Shown one piece after another: positions 63,636-64,000 of a DNA stretch of 64,000 nucleotides. The notes below the pieces were generated by a model, which ran no database searches, was not told where the DNA came from, and was given only the letters and a program-made list of their open reading frames with translations. The position numbers were made by a program, and so were the translations under genes. Within the stretch, counting starts at the first letter, position 1. Each line of letters starts with the position of its first letter. Origin of the DNA: Ga0077555 sp050187415 (GTDB lineage Bacteria > Pseudomonadota > Alphaproteobacteria > Rhizobiales > Hyphomicrobiaceae); contig JBFWXN010000011.1 in NCBI GenBank assembly GCA_050187415.1, positions 1 to 64,000 on the forward strand, given 5' to 3'.

Positions 63636-64000
63636 TCACCCGAGGGTCACGCGCGGGTTGAGAACCCGGTAAAGCAGGTCGACCAGAAGATTGACCGTCA
63701 CGACGATCACACCGAGCACCAGGATCCCGGCCTGAATCATGGGAAAATCCCTCAGCTGGATCGACTGGTAGATCGCGAGGCCGATACCGGGCCAGGCGAA
63801 GATCGATTCGAGAACGACGGTGCCGCCGAGCAGGGCAGCAAGCTGCAAACCCGATATGGTGAGCGTCGGAATCAGCGCATTCCGCAAAGTGTACTTGTAA
63901 ATCACCTTGCGGTCGGAAAGACCGAGCGAGCGAGGCGTATCAACGTACTCCTTGTGGATCTCGTCGAGCATGCTCGAGCGCGTCAGACGAGTGGTGATCG
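63636..64000 (-). CDS. Dipeptide/oligopeptide ABC transporter permease (DppB/OppB), cut by window edge
   Basis: C-terminal ~120 residues of a DppB-type permease; the frame continues past base 64000. The visible part includes TTRLTRSSMLDEIHKEYVDT (the segment before the EAA loop), a LPTLTISGLQLAALLGGTVVLESIFAWPGIG core (seen in short motifs) and the terminal VVTVNLLVDLLYRVLNPR. With the preceding DppC-like gene it forms the transporter channel. A substrate-binding protein gene is expected further to the right. Confidence 0.9.
   Translation of the reverse strand, partial: ITTRLTRSSMLDEIHKEYVDTPRSLGLSDRKVIYKYTLRNALIPTLTISGLQLAALLGGTVVLESIFAWPGIGLAIYQSIQLRDFPMIQAGILVLGVIVVTVNLLVDLLYRVLNPRVTLG

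Overview
The window is high-GC chromosomal DNA from an alphaproteobacterium, most likely of the Hyphomicrobiales (rhizobial) group. Three things point there: the block M48 protease-dsbA-aroQ-accB-accC-aat, the block aroG...gor-DUF2059-rpiA...gph, and the block trpC-moaC-moeA-lexA-comEC. The lexA gene also carries the alphaproteobacterial GAAC-N7-GAAC operator instead of the enterobacterial SOS box. No rRNA, tRNA, CRISPR array or insertion sequence was seen. Genes are called from motif recognition and reading frames only; no search was run.

Layout. 1-8381 is core metabolism and envelope: the end of an ABC exporter, a PLP aminotransferase, a periplasmic M48 protease, a DsbA-like oxidoreductase, aroQ, biotin-dependent acetyl-CoA carboxylase (accBC) and aat. 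8446-19638 is accessory: an AraC regulator, a TPR-methyltransferase fusion, a GMC oxidoreductase, small secreted and TPR proteins, a peptide/DUF6065/sulfotransferase locus, a duplicated-domain protein and a beta-hydroxyacid dehydrogenase. 19722-27211 holds a SPOR protein, glmS-glmU (UDP-GlcNAc synthesis), a YpfJ-type metallopeptidase and malonyl-CoA decarboxylase. 27382-34446 is a catabolic cluster: a metallo-beta-lactamase-fold hydrolase, two beta-hydroxyacid dehydrogenases, a PNPOx-like flavoprotein, a luciferase-like monooxygenase, a carboxymuconolactone decarboxylase-like protein, an amidohydrolase and a crotonase. 34532-43931 holds aroG (class II), YceI, an SDR, an outer membrane barrel, gor, a DUF2059 protein, rpiA, a semialdehyde dehydrogenase and gph. 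44025-50333 holds a secreted protein, threonine aldolase, an RND/MMPL exporter, a TusA-like protein, a crotonase and trpC. 50359-57109 holds moaC, moeA, lexA, a frameshifted comEC and glnS. 57397-59719 is a two-gene anti-phage CBASS island (Cap15-type effector plus CD-NTase) in divergent orientation. 59857 to the end holds a secreted peroxiredoxin and a dipeptide/oligopeptide ABC transporter whose two ATPase genes face its two permease genes.

The two most interesting loci: (1) at 15464-16765, a 53-residue peptide gene with two tandem C-terminal repeats PKVRLGDSL(S/M)PW, a near-consensus sigma70 promoter, a strong Shine-Dalgarno site and a perfect palindrome between it and a DUF6065 gene. This is the architecture of a modified-peptide precursor followed by a processing or partner gene, and I know of no described system that matches it. 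(2) The CBASS island, whose effector and cyclase genes diverge across a 751-base spacer that itself holds unexplained open frames.
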